Shown here in pieces: positions 27,173 to 35,749 of a stretch of 64,000 nt of DNA. The DNA is from Actinomycetes bacterium. GTDB taxonomy: Bacteria; Actinomycetota; Coriobacteriia; Anaerosomatales; Anaerosomataceae. Every line of letters begins with the position of its first letter. The first letter of the stretch is position 1. The position numbers were made by a program, and so were the translations under genes. The notes under the pieces were generated by a model. That model ran no database searches. It was not told the origin of the DNA and worked only from the letters and a program-made list of their open reading frames with translations. The stretch lies in the NCBI GenBank assembly GCA_022839745.1, contig JALHJB010000008.1, forward strand, positions 1 through 64,000. Reading direction: 5' to 3'.

Positions 27173-28744
27173 ATGGTCACGCTCTATGACACCACGCTCC
27201 GTGACGGCACACAGCGCGAGGGCATGTCGCTCTCGGTCGATGACAAGCTGCGTATCGCGCGCCGCCTTGACGACCTCGGCGTCCACTACATCGAGGGCGG
27301 TTTCCCGGGCAGCAACCCCAAGGACCTCGAGTTCTTCGAGCGCGCCCGAGACCTCGAGCTCGAGAATGCCACGATCACGGCGTTCGGCACGACCTGTCGC
27401 AAAGGCGGAGCCGCCGAGACAGACGGCGGACTGCGCGCGCTGCTGGACACCGGGTGTGAGGCGCTGTGCATCTTCGGCAAGGCGTGGGACGTCCATGTGA
27501 CCGAGACCCTGCATGCCACGCTCGAGGAGAACCTCCGCATGGTGCGCGACAGCGTGGCGTTCCTGGTGGCCGAGGGGCGGACCGTGTTCTTCGACGCCGA
27601 GCACTTCTTCGACGGCTACGCCGCGAATCCCGGCTATGCCACCAGCGTGTGCAGGACCGCCGCAGAGGCGGGAGCGAGCGCGATCGTGCTGTGCGACACC
27701 AACGGCGGCACGTTGCCGCAGACCGTGGCGAGGGTGGTTCGCGAGTTTTCCGCCGCGCTGCCCGGGGTCGAGCTCGGCATCCATGCCCACAACGACGCCG
27801 CGTGTGCCGTGGCCAACTCGCTCGTAGCGGTCGACGCCGGGTGCACGCACGTGCAGGGCACGGCAAACGGCTACGGCGAGCGGGCGGGCAACGCCGATCT
27901 CCTCTCGATCATCCCCGCACTCGTGCTCAAGATGGGCGATGACTGCATCACCTCGGACCAGCTCCGGCTGCTGACCGAGGTCTCGCACTTCGTGGCCGAG
28001 ACGGCCAACGTGACGCCTAATCCACACCAGCCGTATGTGGGTACGAGCGCGTTCGCGCACAAGGGGGGCGTCCATGCGAGCGCCGCGGCACGGCTCTCGG
28101 CCGCTTATGAGCACATCGATCCTGCGGCGGTGGGCAATCTCGCACGCGTCGTGGTGAGCGAGCTTGCGGGCCGGGCCTCGCTCACGATGAAGGCGCTCGA
28201 GCTCGGGATCGACCTCACCGGCGACCAGGAGGCCGCGACGCGCGTGCTCGACGGCATCAAGCAGCTCGAGCACCAGGGCTACATGTTCGAGGCCGCCGAC
28301 GCCACGCTCGAGGTCATGCTGAAGAAGGAGCTCGGCACGCACCAGCCGTTCTTCCGCCTGGAGAGCTTCCGCTGCCTGATGGAGAAGCGCGAGGACGGGC
28401 GTGTGATGACCGAGGCCACCGTCAAGGTGCACGTAGGTGACGAGCGCTTCATCGCCACCGCCGAAGGAAACGGTCCGGTCAACGCGCTCGACGGCGCGCT
28501 GCGCCTCGCCATCGGCCGCTTCTATCCCGCGCTCGACGCCATCGAGCTCACCGACTTCAAGGTGCGCGTCCTCGACGAGACGAAGGGCACGGGCGCCGTT
28601 ACCCGCGTGCTCATCGAGTCGAGCGACGGCGAGAAGACCTGGGGCACGGTGGGCGTCTCGGAGAACATCATCGAGGCGTCGTGGGAAGCGCTTGTGGATT
28701 CGGTCGAGTTCGGCCTTGCGCACCCGCGGGGGGAGGAGCGGTAG
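27173..28744 (+). CDS. cimA: (R)-citramalate synthase
   Basis: It condenses acetyl-CoA with pyruvate to citramalate, the threonine-independent route to 2-oxobutyrate for isoleucine. The 523-residue DRE-TIM protein has the CimA-type N-terminus LYDTTLRDGTQREGMS and YIEGGFPGSNPKDLEFF, which separates it from LeuA. Other motifs: HAHNDAACAVANS, GYGERAGNADL, FAHKGGVHASA, and a C-terminal regulatory dimer domain (residues ~390-515). No threonine deaminase gene is in the window. LeuC, LeuD and LeuB probably serve the following steps as well as leucine synthesis. Confidence 0.9.
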   Translation: MVTLYDTTLRDGTQREGMSLSVDDKLRIARRLDDLGVHYIEGGFPGSNPKDLEFFERARDLELENATITAFGTTCRKGGAAETDGGLRALLDTGCEALCIFGKAWDVHVTETLHATLEENLRMVRDSVAFLVAEGRTVFFDAEHFFDGYAANPGYATSVCRTAAEAGASAIVLCDTNGGTLPQTVARVVREFSAALPGVELGIHAHNDAACAVANSLVAVDAGCTHVQGTANGYGERAGNADLLSIIPALVLKMGDDCITSDQLRLLTEVSHFVAETANVTPNPHQPYVGTSAFAHKGGVHASAAARLSAAYEHIDPAAVGNLARVVVSELAGRASLTMKALELGIDLTGDQEAATRVLDGIKQLEHQGYMFEAADATLEVMLKKELGTHQPFFRLESFRCLMEKREDGRVMTEATVKVHVGDERFIATAEGNGPVNALDGALRLAIGRFYPALDAIELTDFKVRVLDETKGTGAVTRVLIESSDGEKTWGTVGVSENIIEASWEALVDSVEFGLAHPRGEER

Positions 28745-28817
28745 ACGTCACGCTCTCCCTCGGTGACCGCTCGGTGACGCGCGACGGCGCCTAGCGGGAG
28801 GCGCACGCGCACAGGCG

Positions 28818-28823
28818 TATACT
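28818..28823 (+). promoter_or_regulatory. Putative -10 element upstream of the MFS gene
   Basis: TATACT (28818-28823) lies 66 bp before GTG 28889; a second AT-rich -10-like element TATTCT is at 28841-28846. Which one is used cannot be decided from sequence. Confidence 0.35.
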
Positions 28824-28888
28824 TCCGCGCAGTATTCGCATATTCTGTCGCTCCGGGATCACCCGCTCCGCGCTCCGAAAGGTCCTCC

Positions 28889-30112
28889 GTGTTCGGCTCC
28901 AATCGCAACCTTGCGCTCGTGGTGGGCGCGCGCTTCATATCCCGCCTCGGTGGTACCGCCGTGTGGATCGTCGGCACCCTCGGCGGCGCGGCATACGCCT
29001 TTGACGCCACCCCCTCGCAGCTCGCCGCGATGTCGATGGTGAACGCCGCCGCGGCGATCATCGGCTCGCTCGTGGCTGGTATGCTCATCGACCGGTTCGG
29101 CCCCCGCAAGGTCATGGTGTGGGCCGAGATAGGCTCGATCCCGCCGGTGCTGTGGATGATGGTGGCGCCATCGCTCCCGCTGTTCGTGGCGGGCTCGGCG
29201 CTCTTCTCGCTCTTCGGCGTGCCCACGTGGACGGCCGGGGCCTCGTTCGCGCCCTTCATCACCTCGGGCCGCGAGCAGCTGGAGCGCGCCAACTCGTTCA
29301 TCGAGACCGGCAGCTCGATCGGCTTCGTGCTCGGGCCGTCTGTGGGTGCCCTCATCGAGACCTGGTTCGGCATCCACTCGGTCTTCTGGGTCATGGCGGT
29401 GGCATCGGCGATCGCCGCCGTGCTGGCCTGGCTTACCCGCATCGAGGAGAAGCCCGCCGGGCACGAGCACGGCAACGCGTGGGCGAACTTCACCGCAGGC
29501 ATCCGCATGGCGTACACCACCCGCACGCTCCGGTACTTCATCCTGCTCGGAACGGCGGTCTGGGTGGGCTTTGGAGGGTTCCAGGCCCTGGAGTCGCTCT
29601 TCTATCGCGACGTGGTGGGCGTGGGCGTGGAGTGGCTCGGCTGGATGAACACGCTGTTCGGCCTCGGGCTCGTGACGGGCGCCGCGCTGCTGCCACGGTT
29701 GCCCGACGCGATCGTGTCGGCGCGCGGCTTGTCGGTCATGGCCATGCTAGCCGGTGTTGGCTCGATACTGTATGTGGGCTCCACCGATCTCGGTTGGATC
29801 GCCCCCGGCGCATTCGCGTGGGGCACGGCGATCGGGGCGATGGAGCCGCTGCTGCGTACGCTCGTGCACCTCGACTCGCCGCATGAGTATGTGGGCCGCA
29901 TCGTGGGCACGCTGCAGTGGCACCGCACCGCGGGCGAACTGTTGCCGCTCGCGGTCGTGCCCGCGCTCGCGGTGTCGCTCGGCATCCAGCAGACTCTCAT
30001 CGCTGGTGGCGTGCTGGTTGTGGTGCTCGCCATCGGCAGCTTTGGCACGGCGCGCGCGATCGACCGGCACCGGGCGGGTCCGGTGGCCGAGGCGGTGCCT
30101 GAATCTATCTGA
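28889..30112 (+). CDS. Major facilitator superfamily transporter
   Basis: A 407-residue, twelve-helix permease. The MFS loop 2-3 signature is recognisable as GMLIDRFGPRKVMV; ETGSSIGFVLGPSVGALIE is a typical TM5 motif. The GTG start follows a weak AAAGGT site. It resembles the MFS_3 efflux-type group, but the substrate is not indicated by neighbours (cimA upstream, FAH-family enzyme downstream). Confidence 0.85.
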   Translation: MFGSNRNLALVVGARFISRLGGTAVWIVGTLGGAAYAFDATPSQLAAMSMVNAAAAIIGSLVAGMLIDRFGPRKVMVWAEIGSIPPVLWMMVAPSLPLFVAGSALFSLFGVPTWTAGASFAPFITSGREQLERANSFIETGSSIGFVLGPSVGALIETWFGIHSVFWVMAVASAIAAVLAWLTRIEEKPAGHEHGNAWANFTAGIRMAYTTRTLRYFILLGTAVWVGFGGFQALESLFYRDVVGVGVEWLGWMNTLFGLGLVTGAALLPRLPDAIVSARGLSVMAMLAGVGSILYVGSTDLGWIAPGAFAWGTAIGAMEPLLRTLVHLDSPHEYVGRIVGTLQWHRTAGELLPLAVVPALAVSLGIQQTLIAGGVLVVVLAIGSFGTARAIDRHRAGPVAEAVPESI

Positions 30113-30194
30113 ACACGTGTCGGATCCCGGCAGGAATGACACCGCCCTATGTGGAACATCAACGTAGAGGCAGGGGATCGGCGAGGGGAGTCTG

Positions 30195-30944
30195 ATGCGC
30201 GTCGTTCGGATCTTCCATGAGGAAGACGTACGGTACGGCCTTGCCGACGAGAGCAGCGTGACGCTGATCTCCGACGAGCCGTTCGCTGCATGGGAGCCCG
30301 AGGGCATCGTGGCGCTGCCGCACGCGCAGCTGCTCGCCCCCACCGTGCCCACCAAGATCGTATGCGTCGGCCTCAACTACAAGGCGCACGCACGGGAGAT
30401 GGGCTACGAGCTCCCGGCCGAACCGGTCATCTTTCTGAAGCCGCCCACATCCGTTGTCGGTCATGGCGCTGAGATACGGATCCCCGACGGGCATGACGTC
30501 GTGGACTACGAGGCCGAGTTGGCGCTCGTGATCGGCCGTCGTGCGCACAAGGTGACGCCCGAGCAGGCGCGCACGCACGTGCTCGGGTGCACGTGCGCGA
30601 ACGACGTGACCAGCCGCGTGCTGCAGCAGCGCGACGGGCAGTGGACGCGCGCCAAGGGCTTCGACACCTTCTGCCCGCTCGGGCCCTGGGTGGAGACCGA
30701 CGTGGATCCGCGCGATACCACGCTCGAGTCGTACGTGAACGGAGAGCTCCGGCAGTCCACTTCCACCTCGGACATGATCTTCGACCCCTACGAGTTGGTG
30801 AGCTTCGTGAGCGGCGTGATGACGCTTCTGCCGGGCGATGTGGTGCTCACCGGCACGCCCGCAGGCATCGGGCCACTGCATCGCGGGGACGTGGTCGAGA
30901 TCCGCATCGGCGGGATCGGAAGCCTCATCAACCGCGTGGTGTAG
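30195..30944 (+). CDS. Fumarylacetoacetate hydrolase-family protein
   Basis: A 249-residue enzyme of the FAH family (hydrolases, decarboxylases and isomerases of beta-dicarbonyl acids). Motifs include VCVGLNYKAHAREMG, FLKPPTSVVGHG, the metal-binding DYEAELALVIGRRA, CANDVTSRVLQQRD, AKGFDTFCPLGPW and the C-terminal TGTPAGIGPLHRGD. The likely activity is acylpyruvase or oxaloacetate decarboxylase type; the exact substrate is not shown. GAGGGGAG precedes ATG 30195. Confidence 0.85.
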   Translation: MRVVRIFHEEDVRYGLADESSVTLISDEPFAAWEPEGIVALPHAQLLAPTVPTKIVCVGLNYKAHAREMGYELPAEPVIFLKPPTSVVGHGAEIRIPDGHDVVDYEAELALVIGRRAHKVTPEQARTHVLGCTCANDVTSRVLQQRDGQWTRAKGFDTFCPLGPWVETDVDPRDTTLESYVNGELRQSTSTSDMIFDPYELVSFVSGVMTLLPGDVVLTGTPAGIGPLHRGDVVEIRIGGIGSLINRVV

Positions 30945-30997
30945 ATCGCACCAGGTCAGACGCGAGCGCTCTTGCGGCCTCCGCTGTGCCGGGAGTA

Positions 30998-31028
30998 TCA
31001 TACCTTATGGTATGAAGCGGAGGTATGA
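30998..31028 (+). promoter_or_regulatory. Operator of the second toxin-antitoxin pair
   Basis: A perfect inverted repeat TCATACC-TTAT-GGTATGA (30998-31015) is followed by a third half-site GGTATGA (31022-31028), ending 3 bp before the antitoxin ATG. The inverted repeat contains -10-like TATCAT and the third half-site overlaps the ribosome site, so bound antitoxin would block both transcription and translation. Confidence 0.65.
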
Positions 31029-31031
31029 ACG

Positions 31032-31319
31032 ATGGCCGTGGACAAGATCACCGTCTCGCTTCCGGCGAGCCTGGTCCGGGAGATCGACCTGCTCTCGGAG
31101 TTGGAGGGCGTATCGCGCAGTCAGGTGGTGCGGGAGGCTGCCTTGCTGTACGTGAGCGATCGTGCGTCGGCGAGAGAAGCCGCCGTGCGGCATGCCGCCT
31201 CCGAGCGGACGCTCGCGATCCTGAAGGAGCTCCGGAACCGGATACCCGGGGACGATCGGCCCGTGCTCGATATCCTCCGGGAGTCCCGGGGTCCGCTCGA
31301 TGACAGTGCGTCGAGGTGA
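31032..31319 (+). CDS. Ribbon-helix-helix antitoxin (VapB-like)
   Basis: A 95-residue protein whose first ~45 residues form an RHH DNA-binding domain (DKITVSLPASLVREIDLL, then GVSRSQVVREAALLYV). The rest is a charged helical tail that would bind the toxin. ATG 31032 is preceded by the operator repeats, suggesting autoregulation. Its stop overlaps the toxin GTG by 4 bp. Confidence 0.85.
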   Translation: MAVDKITVSLPASLVREIDLLSELEGVSRSQVVREAALLYVSDRASAREAAVRHAASERTLAILKELRNRIPGDDRPVLDILRESRGPLDDSASR

Positions 31320-31717
31320 GCGCCGAAGTGCTCGTGCTCGATGCGTCGGTCGGGGTGAAGTGGTTCAAGGACGAGGCGGGCTCGGACCGCGCACGGGAGC
31401 TGATCGCCCGGATGGGTAAGGGCGCGGCCCAGCTCGTGGTACCCGCTGTCTTTCCGTTCGAGGTGCTGGATGTCGCGCGGCGGTTGTTCGGGCTGACCGA
31501 CGCGAAGCGGGTGTGGGACGAGCTCTCCGCCGCCGGCTTGCTGGTCGCCGGGTCTGACGAAGCCCTTCTGGCCGACACGCTTTCGATCGCCGGTTCGCTC
31601 GGCTGCACGCTCTACGATGCCGCGGCCCCTGCGCTTGCCGCCCGTCTTGGTTGCCCGCTCATGTCGGCGGACAAGCGCGCTCACGGGCGTGTGGAAGGGG
31701 TCCGGCTCATCGGCTGA
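31316..31717 (+). CDS. PIN-domain ribonuclease toxin (VapC-like)
   Basis: A 133-residue PIN protein. Active-site acids: Asp in VLDASVGVKW, Glu in FPFEVLDVARR, Asp in TLYDAAAPALAARLG and Asp in MSADKRAH. GTG 31316 overlaps the antitoxin stop. This is the canonical VapBC layout, antitoxin first, and the pair is unrelated in sequence to the one at 12667-13313. Its RNA target is unknown. Confidence 0.88.
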   Translation: MSAEVLVLDASVGVKWFKDEAGSDRARELIARMGKGAAQLVVPAVFPFEVLDVARRLFGLTDAKRVWDELSAAGLLVAGSDEALLADTLSIAGSLGCTLYDAAAPALAARLGCPLMSADKRAHGRVEGVRLIG

Positions 31718-31788
31718 GCCTGGCCGGTGCCGCCTGTCGGAAACCAGTGCCGTCCAATCGGCAGACCCCCATCATGTCGGGTGCCGGT

Positions 31789-31812
31789 GCTAGTATGGGT
31801 ACACCATCTAGC
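31789..31812 (+). promoter_or_regulatory. Dyad overlapping the -10 element of the TrpR-family regulator gene
   Basis: GCTAG (31789-31793) plus ATGG (31795-31798) are exactly complementary to CCATCTAGC (31804-31812), apart from one extra T (31794). A -10-like TAGTAT (31791-31796) lies inside. TrpR-family operators often carry CTAG cores, so autoregulation is possible. Confidence 0.4.
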
Positions 31813-31842
31813 GTACCGGCTCCCGGAGGGAGGGATCTCGCG

Positions 31843-32154
31843 TTGTCTACAGAGCGGTTGCGCACGGCCGAGGTCGAAGCGCTTCTCACGGCGTTTGGCA
31901 CGCTTGCCGACAACGACGAGCGGTACGCCTTCCTCGTCGACGTCGCCACCATACGCGAGATCCAGGACATGGCGCAGCGCCTTGCGGTCGCGCGGTCGCT
32001 TCATGCCGGCGCGCACTACACGAGCATCCAGGAGGCCACCGGCGCGTCGTCCACGACGATCAGCCGCGTGAGCCGCAGCCTCAATTACGGCGAAGGCGGG
32101 TATCGCACGGTGATCGACCGGCTGGGTCCGGCCGCGGAAGGCGGCGACGCGTAA
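31843..32154 (+). CDS. TrpR-family repressor of the YerC/YecD (HisR) type
   Basis: A 103-residue all-helical regulator. The sequence shows the YerC-like core FLVDVATIREIQDMAQRL and the helix-turn-helix TSIQEATGASSTTISRVSRS followed by LNYGEGGY. I chose TTG 31843 because GGAGGGAGGG (31825-31834) precedes it and the length then matches the family; ATG 31796 is an alternative. It sits 3 bp before dnaE. Family members have been proposed to repress histidine genes, and palindromes lie at the his promoter 3.5 kb downstream. That link is inferred. Confidence 0.8.
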   Translation: MSTERLRTAEVEALLTAFGTLADNDERYAFLVDVATIREIQDMAQRLAVARSLHAGAHYTSIQEATGASSTTISRVSRSLNYGEGGYRTVIDRLGPAAEGGDA

Positions 32155-32157
32155 CCG

Positions 32158-35100
32158 ATGTCCGGTTTCGTCCATCTGCACACGCATTCGGAATACTCGC
32201 TTCTCGACGGTCACGCGCGCATCTCGCGTCTGGTGGCGCGAGCGAACGAGGTGGGCCAGAACGCGATCGCGCTCACCGACCACGGCGCGATGTACGGTGC
32301 TGTCGAGTTCTACCGCTCGGCCGTCAGCGCGGGGGTCAAGCCGATCATCGGATGCGAGACGTACTTCACGCCTGAGTCGCGCACGAAGCGCGAAGGGAAG
32401 CCTTCGCTCTATCACCTTCTCTTGCTCGCGAAGAACGAGACCGGCTATCGCAACCTCATGGCGATGGTGAGCGAGGCCTCGGTCAACGGCTTCTACTACA
32501 AGCCGCGCGTGGATCTCGAGCTGCTGCGCCAGTACTCCGAGGGGCTCGTCTGCACCTCGGCATGCATGAGCGGCATCGTGAGCAAGTCGATCGAGCAGGG
32601 CGACCTCGCCGCCGCCCGCAGGTGGGCGGAGACGTACGCGGAGATCTTCGGCGACGACTTCTACCTGGAGATCCAGGAGCAGGGGATCACCGCCGACAAC
32701 GGCGTGACCCAGAAGCAGCTCAACGCCGAGATCGCGCGGATGGCGTCGGAGATGGGCGTGGGGCTCGTGGGCACCAACGACATCCACTACGTCATGCACA
32801 AGGACCACGAGGCCCAGGACCTGCTGCTGTGCGTGGGGACCGGCTCTACGGTGGACGACCGCTCGCGCATGCGGTTCTCCTCGGACCAGTTCTACCTCAA
32901 GAGTCACGACGAGATGGCCGCGGCGCTTGCGGAGTACCCGGAGGCGCTCGCCAACACCGTCGACGTCGCCGCGAAGTGCGAGATCGAGCTCGAGTTCGGC
33001 AAGATCATCCTGCCGGTGTTCGAGACGCCGGCGGGCAAGACCGAGAACGAGCACCTGCGCGACGAGTGCATGGCCGGGCTGGCAAAGCGCTACGGCGAGC
33101 CGATCCCGCCCGAACCGATCGAACGTCTCGAGTCGGAGCTCGAAGTCATCGTGGGCAAGGGCCTCTCAGCGTACTTCCTGATCGTCGCGGACTTCGTGCG
33201 GTGGGCCAAGGCGAACAACATCGGCGTCGGCCCGGGCCGTGGTTCGGCGGCCGGTTCGATCATCAGCTACGCGCTCGGCATTACCAACCTCGATCCGCTC
33301 GAGCACGGCCTGCTGTTCGAACGCTTCCTCAACCCCGAGCGCACCGAGATGCCCGATATCGACATCGACTTCGACGACGAGCGGCGTCTCGAGGTCGTGG
33401 AGTACGTGCGCCAGAAGTACGGCGAGGACAAGGTCGCGCAGGTCATCACGTACTCCACGATGAAGGCGCGCGCTGCGATCCGTGACGCCGGCCGGGTGCT
33501 CGGCTATCCGTACTCGATCCCGGACAAGGTGTCCAAGCTCGTGCCTGAGCGCATCGATCGCAAGGGCGACGCCGACAAGAAGCTCTCCGATCTTGAGGTG
33601 GCGCTTCGCGACACACCGGAGCTTCGGGACGCGTACAACAACGACACCGACACGAAGCGCATCATCGACTCGGCGCTCTCGCTCGAGAACGTGGTGCGCG
33701 GCGAGGGCATCCACGCCGCCGCCGTTGTGATCTGTCGCGACCCGCTGTACTACTACACGCCGGTGAAGCTCGACACCAAGGGCGGCTCGCTCATAACCCA
33801 GTACGAGGGCACCGTGATAGCGGACCTCGGCCTGCTCAAGATGGACTTCCTCGGCCTGCGCACGCTCACCGTGCTCGCCAAGGCGGTGGCGGCGATCGAG
33901 GAGCACCACGGTGTGGTCATCGACCTCGACAGCATCCCCATGGACGACGCCAAGACCTGGCAGCTGCTCCAGCGCGCCGATACCGACGGCGTGTTCCAGG
34001 TGGAGTCGCCCGGCATGAAGCGCGTGCTGCGCGATCTCAAGCCGACGCGCTTCGCCGACCTCGTGGCCGTGGTGGCGCTTTACCGTCCGGGGCCGATGGA
34101 CTCGATCCCCGACTTCATCGCGCGCAAGCACGGCCGCGCGGCGATCACGTACTACGACGACCGCATCAAGCACATCCTGGAAGAGACATACGGCGCCATC
34201 GTCTACCAGGAGCAGGCGATGCGCATCACCATGGAGATGGGCGGCTTCACCGCGGCCAAGGCCGACAAGCTCCGCAAGGGCATGGGCAAGAAGAAGATGG
34301 AGATCGTCGACGCGCTCGAGCCGGAGTTCATGGCCGGTGCCGCCGAGCGCGGCTACGACCCAAAGGTCGCGCAGCGCGTGTGGGCCGACATGCGCAAGTT
34401 CGGCGAGTACGCGTTCAACAAGAGCCACGCCGCGGCGTACGGCCTGGTGTCGTACCAGACGGCGTACCTCAAAGCGCACTACCCGCTCGAATACATGGCG
34501 GCGGTGCTCACCAGCTACACAGGCAAGAGCGAGACCATCGTCAAGTACATCGCGGCGTGCAACCAGGCGGGCATCAAAGTCCTGCCACCTGACGTGAACT
34601 CATCGGGCCGGGACTTCACCGCCGTGGAGGGCGCGATCCGCTTCGGCCTTGCCGGCATCCGCAACGTGGGCGAGGCCGTGGTGGAGACGATCGTGGCCGA
34701 GCGCAAAGCGGGCGGACCGTTCACGTCGCTCCACGACTTCTGCAACCGCGTTGACATGCGCCAGGCCAACAAGAAGACGCTCGAGGCGCTCATCAAGGCC
34801 GGGGCGTTCGACTCCACGGGCTACACGCGCAAGCACCTGCTCTCGATGATGGACTCGTGCGTCGACAGCGCGGTGAAGCGCCAGCGTGACGCTGACTGCG
34901 GACAGATCTCGATGTTCGACCTCTTCTGCGCCGAGGAGCACGGCATGGACGATGAGGTCGTACCGCCGAACGACGACGAGTGGGACAAGGGCATCAAGCT
35001 CGCGTTCGAGAAGGAGATGCTCGGCATCTACGTCTCGGACCACCCGCTTGCCGAGATCCGCGACACGATCGAGCGGGCGCGCACGATGTCGCTCGGCGCC

Positions 35101-35625
35101 ACAGACGAGTTCCGTGACGGTCAGAGCGGCTGGTTTGCGGGCATCGTGTCAGGCTTCGAGCGTATCGCCACCAAGGCGGGCAAGCTCATGGCAACGTTCA
35201 CGCTCGAAGACCTCGAGGGCTCCATGGAAGGCGTGCTCTTCCCGCAGACGTATGAGAAGTATCGCGACACCATCGCGGTGGACATGGTGGTGCGCGTGCG
35301 CGCGAAGGTGGAGCGTTCCGACCGTGGACTCAAGCTGATCGCGCACGAGATCGAGCCGCTCGCCGCCAGCGGCGAGTTCGAGCGGCCGCCGCAGACGCTC
35401 ATGGTGCGCGCACCCATCGAGTTGCTTGCCAACGGGAACGGCTCGCGGTTCAAAGACATCCTCTCGCGCTACCCCGGTCGCGACCATGTGGTGGTGCAGC
35501 TCCAGACCGGCAACGGTGCGAAACAGCTCAAGATGGGGGAGGAGTACCGTGTGGACGCCGCATCGAGCGGTCTGCACGCCGAGCTCAAGGAGCTCCTGGG
35601 CACCGAATCGGTGTGGGAGACCTGA
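32158..35625 (+). CDS. dnaE: DNA polymerase III alpha subunit
   Basis: The replicative polymerase, 1155 residues. Domains in order: N-terminal PHP (HLHTHSEYSLLDG, TDHGAMYGAVEFY), the polymerase core with catalytic Asp in MPDIDIDFDDERR, the fingers (RPGPMDSIPDFIARKHG, GAIVYQEQAMRI), a helix-hairpin-helix region, and a C-terminal OB fold (GWFAGIVSGFE, TFTLEDLEGSMEGVLF). This is the DnaE1 type without an inserted exonuclease. Being 3 bp after the TrpR-family gene, it is probably co-transcribed with it. Confidence 0.96.
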   Translation: MSGFVHLHTHSEYSLLDGHARISRLVARANEVGQNAIALTDHGAMYGAVEFYRSAVSAGVKPIIGCETYFTPESRTKREGKPSLYHLLLLAKNETGYRNLMAMVSEASVNGFYYKPRVDLELLRQYSEGLVCTSACMSGIVSKSIEQGDLAAARRWAETYAEIFGDDFYLEIQEQGITADNGVTQKQLNAEIARMASEMGVGLVGTNDIHYVMHKDHEAQDLLLCVGTGSTVDDRSRMRFSSDQFYLKSHDEMAAALAEYPEALANTVDVAAKCEIELEFGKIILPVFETPAGKTENEHLRDECMAGLAKRYGEPIPPEPIERLESELEVIVGKGLSAYFLIVADFVRWAKANNIGVGPGRGSAAGSIISYALGITNLDPLEHGLLFERFLNPERTEMPDIDIDFDDERRLEVVEYVRQKYGEDKVAQVITYSTMKARAAIRDAGRVLGYPYSIPDKVSKLVPERIDRKGDADKKLSDLEVALRDTPELRDAYNNDTDTKRIIDSALSLENVVRGEGIHAAAVVICRDPLYYYTPVKLDTKGGSLITQYEGTVIADLGLLKMDFLGLRTLTVLAKAVAAIEEHHGVVIDLDSIPMDDAKTWQLLQRADTDGVFQVESPGMKRVLRDLKPTRFADLVAVVALYRPGPMDSIPDFIARKHGRAAITYYDDRIKHILEETYGAIVYQEQAMRITMEMGGFTAAKADKLRKGMGKKKMEIVDALEPEFMAGAAERGYDPKVAQRVWADMRKFGEYAFNKSHAAAYGLVSYQTAYLKAHYPLEYMAAVLTSYTGKSETIVKYIAACNQAGIKVLPPDVNSSGRDFTAVEGAIRFGLAGIRNVGEAVVETIVAERKAGGPFTSLHDFCNRVDMRQANKKTLEALIKAGAFDSTGYTRKHLLSMMDSCVDSAVKRQRDADCGQISMFDLFCAEEHGMDDEVVPPNDDEWDKGIKLAFEKEMLGIYVSDHPLAEIRDTIERARTMSLGATDEFRDGQSGWFAGIVSGFERIATKAGKLMATFTLEDLEGSMEGVLFPQTYEKYRDTIAVDMVVRVRAKVERSDRGLKLIAHEIEPLAASGEFERPPQTLMVRAPIELLANGNGSRFKDILSRYPGRDHVVVQLQTGNGAKQLKMGEEYRVDAASSGLHAELKELLGTESVWET

Positions 35626-35639
35626 CGGCCGCGCCGCGG

Positions 35640-35695
35640 TTGACGGCACGGTGCCGCCGTGTGATACTCCGTTACGCTATCACTCTACCGTGATA
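35640..35695 (+). promoter_or_regulatory. Promoter and palindromic operator of the histidine operon
   Basis: TTGACG (35640-35645) and GATACT (35663-35668) form a promoter with 17-bp spacing. Three half-sites overlap or follow it: GTGATA (35661-35666), TATCAC (35678-35683) and GTGATA (35690-35695). The last two make a perfect inverted repeat with a 6-bp spacer; the first and second make another with an 11-bp spacer. This is a typical repressor layout, and the TrpR-family protein at 31843 is the nearest candidate. Confidence 0.6.
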
Positions 35696-35749
35696 AAGTG
35701 AGACTGTGCGGCCGGGTCCTCCGGCCGTTGATCTGGAGGTGGGAGTACC

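Noticed and set aside
35678..35695. Intrinsic terminator after dnaE formed by TATCAC/GTGATA.
   Set aside because: The stem is short and AT-rich with no T-tract, and it sits at promoter elements; an operator is the better reading.
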